Position numbers and translations under genes: made by a program. This document shows positions 63,142-64,000 of a DNA stretch of 64,000 nt, in pieces. Position 1 is the first letter of the stretch. Every line of letters begins with the position of its first letter. Origin of the DNA: Brevibacillus reuszeri (GTDB lineage: Bacteria; Bacillota; Bacilli; Brevibacillales; Brevibacillaceae); assembly GCF_002897295.1 (NCBI RefSeq), contig NZ_BEXF01000006.1:124001-188000 (forward strand), written 5' to 3'. A model generated the notes under the pieces. That model saw only the letters and a program-made list of their open reading frames with translations, ran no database searches and was not told the origin of the DNA.

Positions 63142-63858
63142 TTGAAAATCAGAGTCATTTTGCCTACCGTTGTAGATGTTTTTGTGGAAGAGACGATTCA
63201 GGAATTCAAGCATTACGTTCCAGATTCCGTTGAAGTTGAGGTATGTAATCTCGATTATGGTCCAGCTTCTGTAGAGGGCGAATACGACGAGGCTCTATGT
63301 GTTCCAAATATGCTTGAAAAAGCGATCGAAGGCGAAAAAGAAGGCTGCGATGGAATTATTAGCTTATGCTTTGGTGACCCAGGAGTAAAGCCAGCCCGCG
63401 AGGCAGTAAACATCCCAGTTGTAGGGGCAGGAGAAGCTTCTATGCTCTACGCCAGCTTGCTTGCACGTTCATTTTCAGTGGTGACTGTACTACCAAACGT
63501 TGTGCCCATGATCGAAAATATTAGTAAAAAGCTCGGGCTGCACTCCAAATTGGCTTCCGTCAGATATGTGAATATACCTGTTCTGGAGCTGGTCGATAAA
63601 AAGAAGATGGAGGATGCCTTGCTGGAAGAAATGATTCGCGCGATCCAAGAGGATAAAGCTCATGCTCTTGTTTTGGGCTGCACAGGGATGATGGGTGTAG
63701 CAACCTCGCTCCAGGATAAACTGAAAGAGCATGGCTATGAGGTTCCTGTCATCGATCCTTCCTTTGCTTCAGCCAAAATGCTGGAAAGCCTGATTTCCAT
63801 GAACATCAAGCAAAGTCGCTTAACCTACATGCCCCCTACCCAAAAGCTATATAAGTAA
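63142..63858 (+). CDS. Asp/Glu-hydantoin racemase family protein 2
   Basis: A 238-residue tandem paralogue of the preceding protein, beginning with TTG (GAGGGGG upstream). Catalytic Cys76 lies in SLCFGDPGVKPA, the loop typical of hydantoin racemases, and Cys180 in LGCTGMMG. It would interconvert D and L forms of 5-substituted hydantoins or related amino-acid derivatives. It is the last gene of the cluster inside the window. Confidence 0.88.
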   Translation: MKIRVILPTVVDVFVEETIQEFKHYVPDSVEVEVCNLDYGPASVEGEYDEALCVPNMLEKAIEGEKEGCDGIISLCFGDPGVKPAREAVNIPVVGAGEASMLYASLLARSFSVVTVLPNVVPMIENISKKLGLHSKLASVRYVNIPVLELVDKKKMEDALLEEMIRAIQEDKAHALVLGCTGMMGVATSLQDKLKEHGYEVPVIDPSFASAKMLESLISMNIKQSRLTYMPPTQKLYK

Positions 63859-64000
63859 GTAGGAAAATGCCAAATCACCGGTTATCCGGGTAGTGGTAGC
63901 TCCCTCCTGACTTCCTTATTTCAAATGTGGCTACAGTAGGACTTGCGCATCGCAAATCATAATGCATCATGCAAATTCCAGCCCTTTCTAGTAAAGAGTG
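63859..64000. other. Window end, no gene seen
   Basis: The last 142 bases hold no supported coding frame, terminator or sigma-54 promoter. The hydantoin operon may continue beyond the window. Confidence 0.5.

Overview
The window looks like a chromosomal segment of a low-to-mid GC, Gram-positive, Bacillus-like soil bacterium, most likely Brevibacillus or a close Paenibacillaceae relative. This rests on the strong AGGAGG-type ribosome binding sites, frequent TTG and GTG starts, lipoprotein signal peptides, many U-tailed hairpin terminators, sigma-54 (SigL) promoters with enhancer-binding proteins, and the gene families present. The genus is inference; no 16S or housekeeping gene lies here.

Layout. 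1-3 kb: exported or lipid-anchored proteins of unknown function, two of them paralogues. 3-5 kb: a sigma-54-driven oligopeptide-binding lipoprotein with a 7-codon minigene in its leader. 5-11.7 kb: a decayed creatininase gene, a nitrilase, a TetR repressor divergent from kynureninase (kynU) over a double palindromic operator, a serine hydrolase with a LysR regulator, and a DinB protein. 11.8-16.9 kb: a two-component system converging on a Met/His-rich multicopper oxidase lipoprotein, then a small Cys-rich protein behind a structured leader. 17-26.4 kb: a LysR regulator and an operon in which two near-duplicate luciferase-like monooxygenases bracket a complete peptide/nickel-type ABC transporter. 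26.6-28.1 kb: an amidase.

28.2-39.6 kb is the most striking region, an RNA-repair island. Two WYL-domain regulators face an operon of Ro60/Rsr (TROVE), an RlaP-type nucleotidyltransferase, Hen1 RNA 3'-end methyltransferase, Pnkp (kinase-phosphatase-ligase), RtcB ligase and an M29 aminopeptidase. Between regulators and operon lie two tandem noncoding RNAs that I read as bacterial Y RNAs. They share one geometry (11-bp stem, 5/8-nt internal loop, 7-bp stem) with compensatory base changes, and the first carries a circularly permuted tRNA mimic (T arm, closed acceptor stem, D arm).

39.8-63.9 kb is a nitrogen-catabolism region under sigma-54 control. It holds a molybdopterin oxidoreductase, an APC permease with an amidohydrolase, a class III aminotransferase with an aldehyde dehydrogenase (putrescine to GABA type), two sigma-54 activators, a LysR regulator, a GltS-type carrier, an agmatinase, and a hydantoin-type cluster. 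That cluster has two DUF917/HyuA pairs, an NCS1 permease and two Asp/Glu-hydantoin racemases. Three sigma-54 promoters here share an upstream motif close to TTCTCAYTTTTWAGAAATG, which suggests one activator controls them together. A 111-bp tandem repeat with two hairpins follows the molybdo-enzyme gene.
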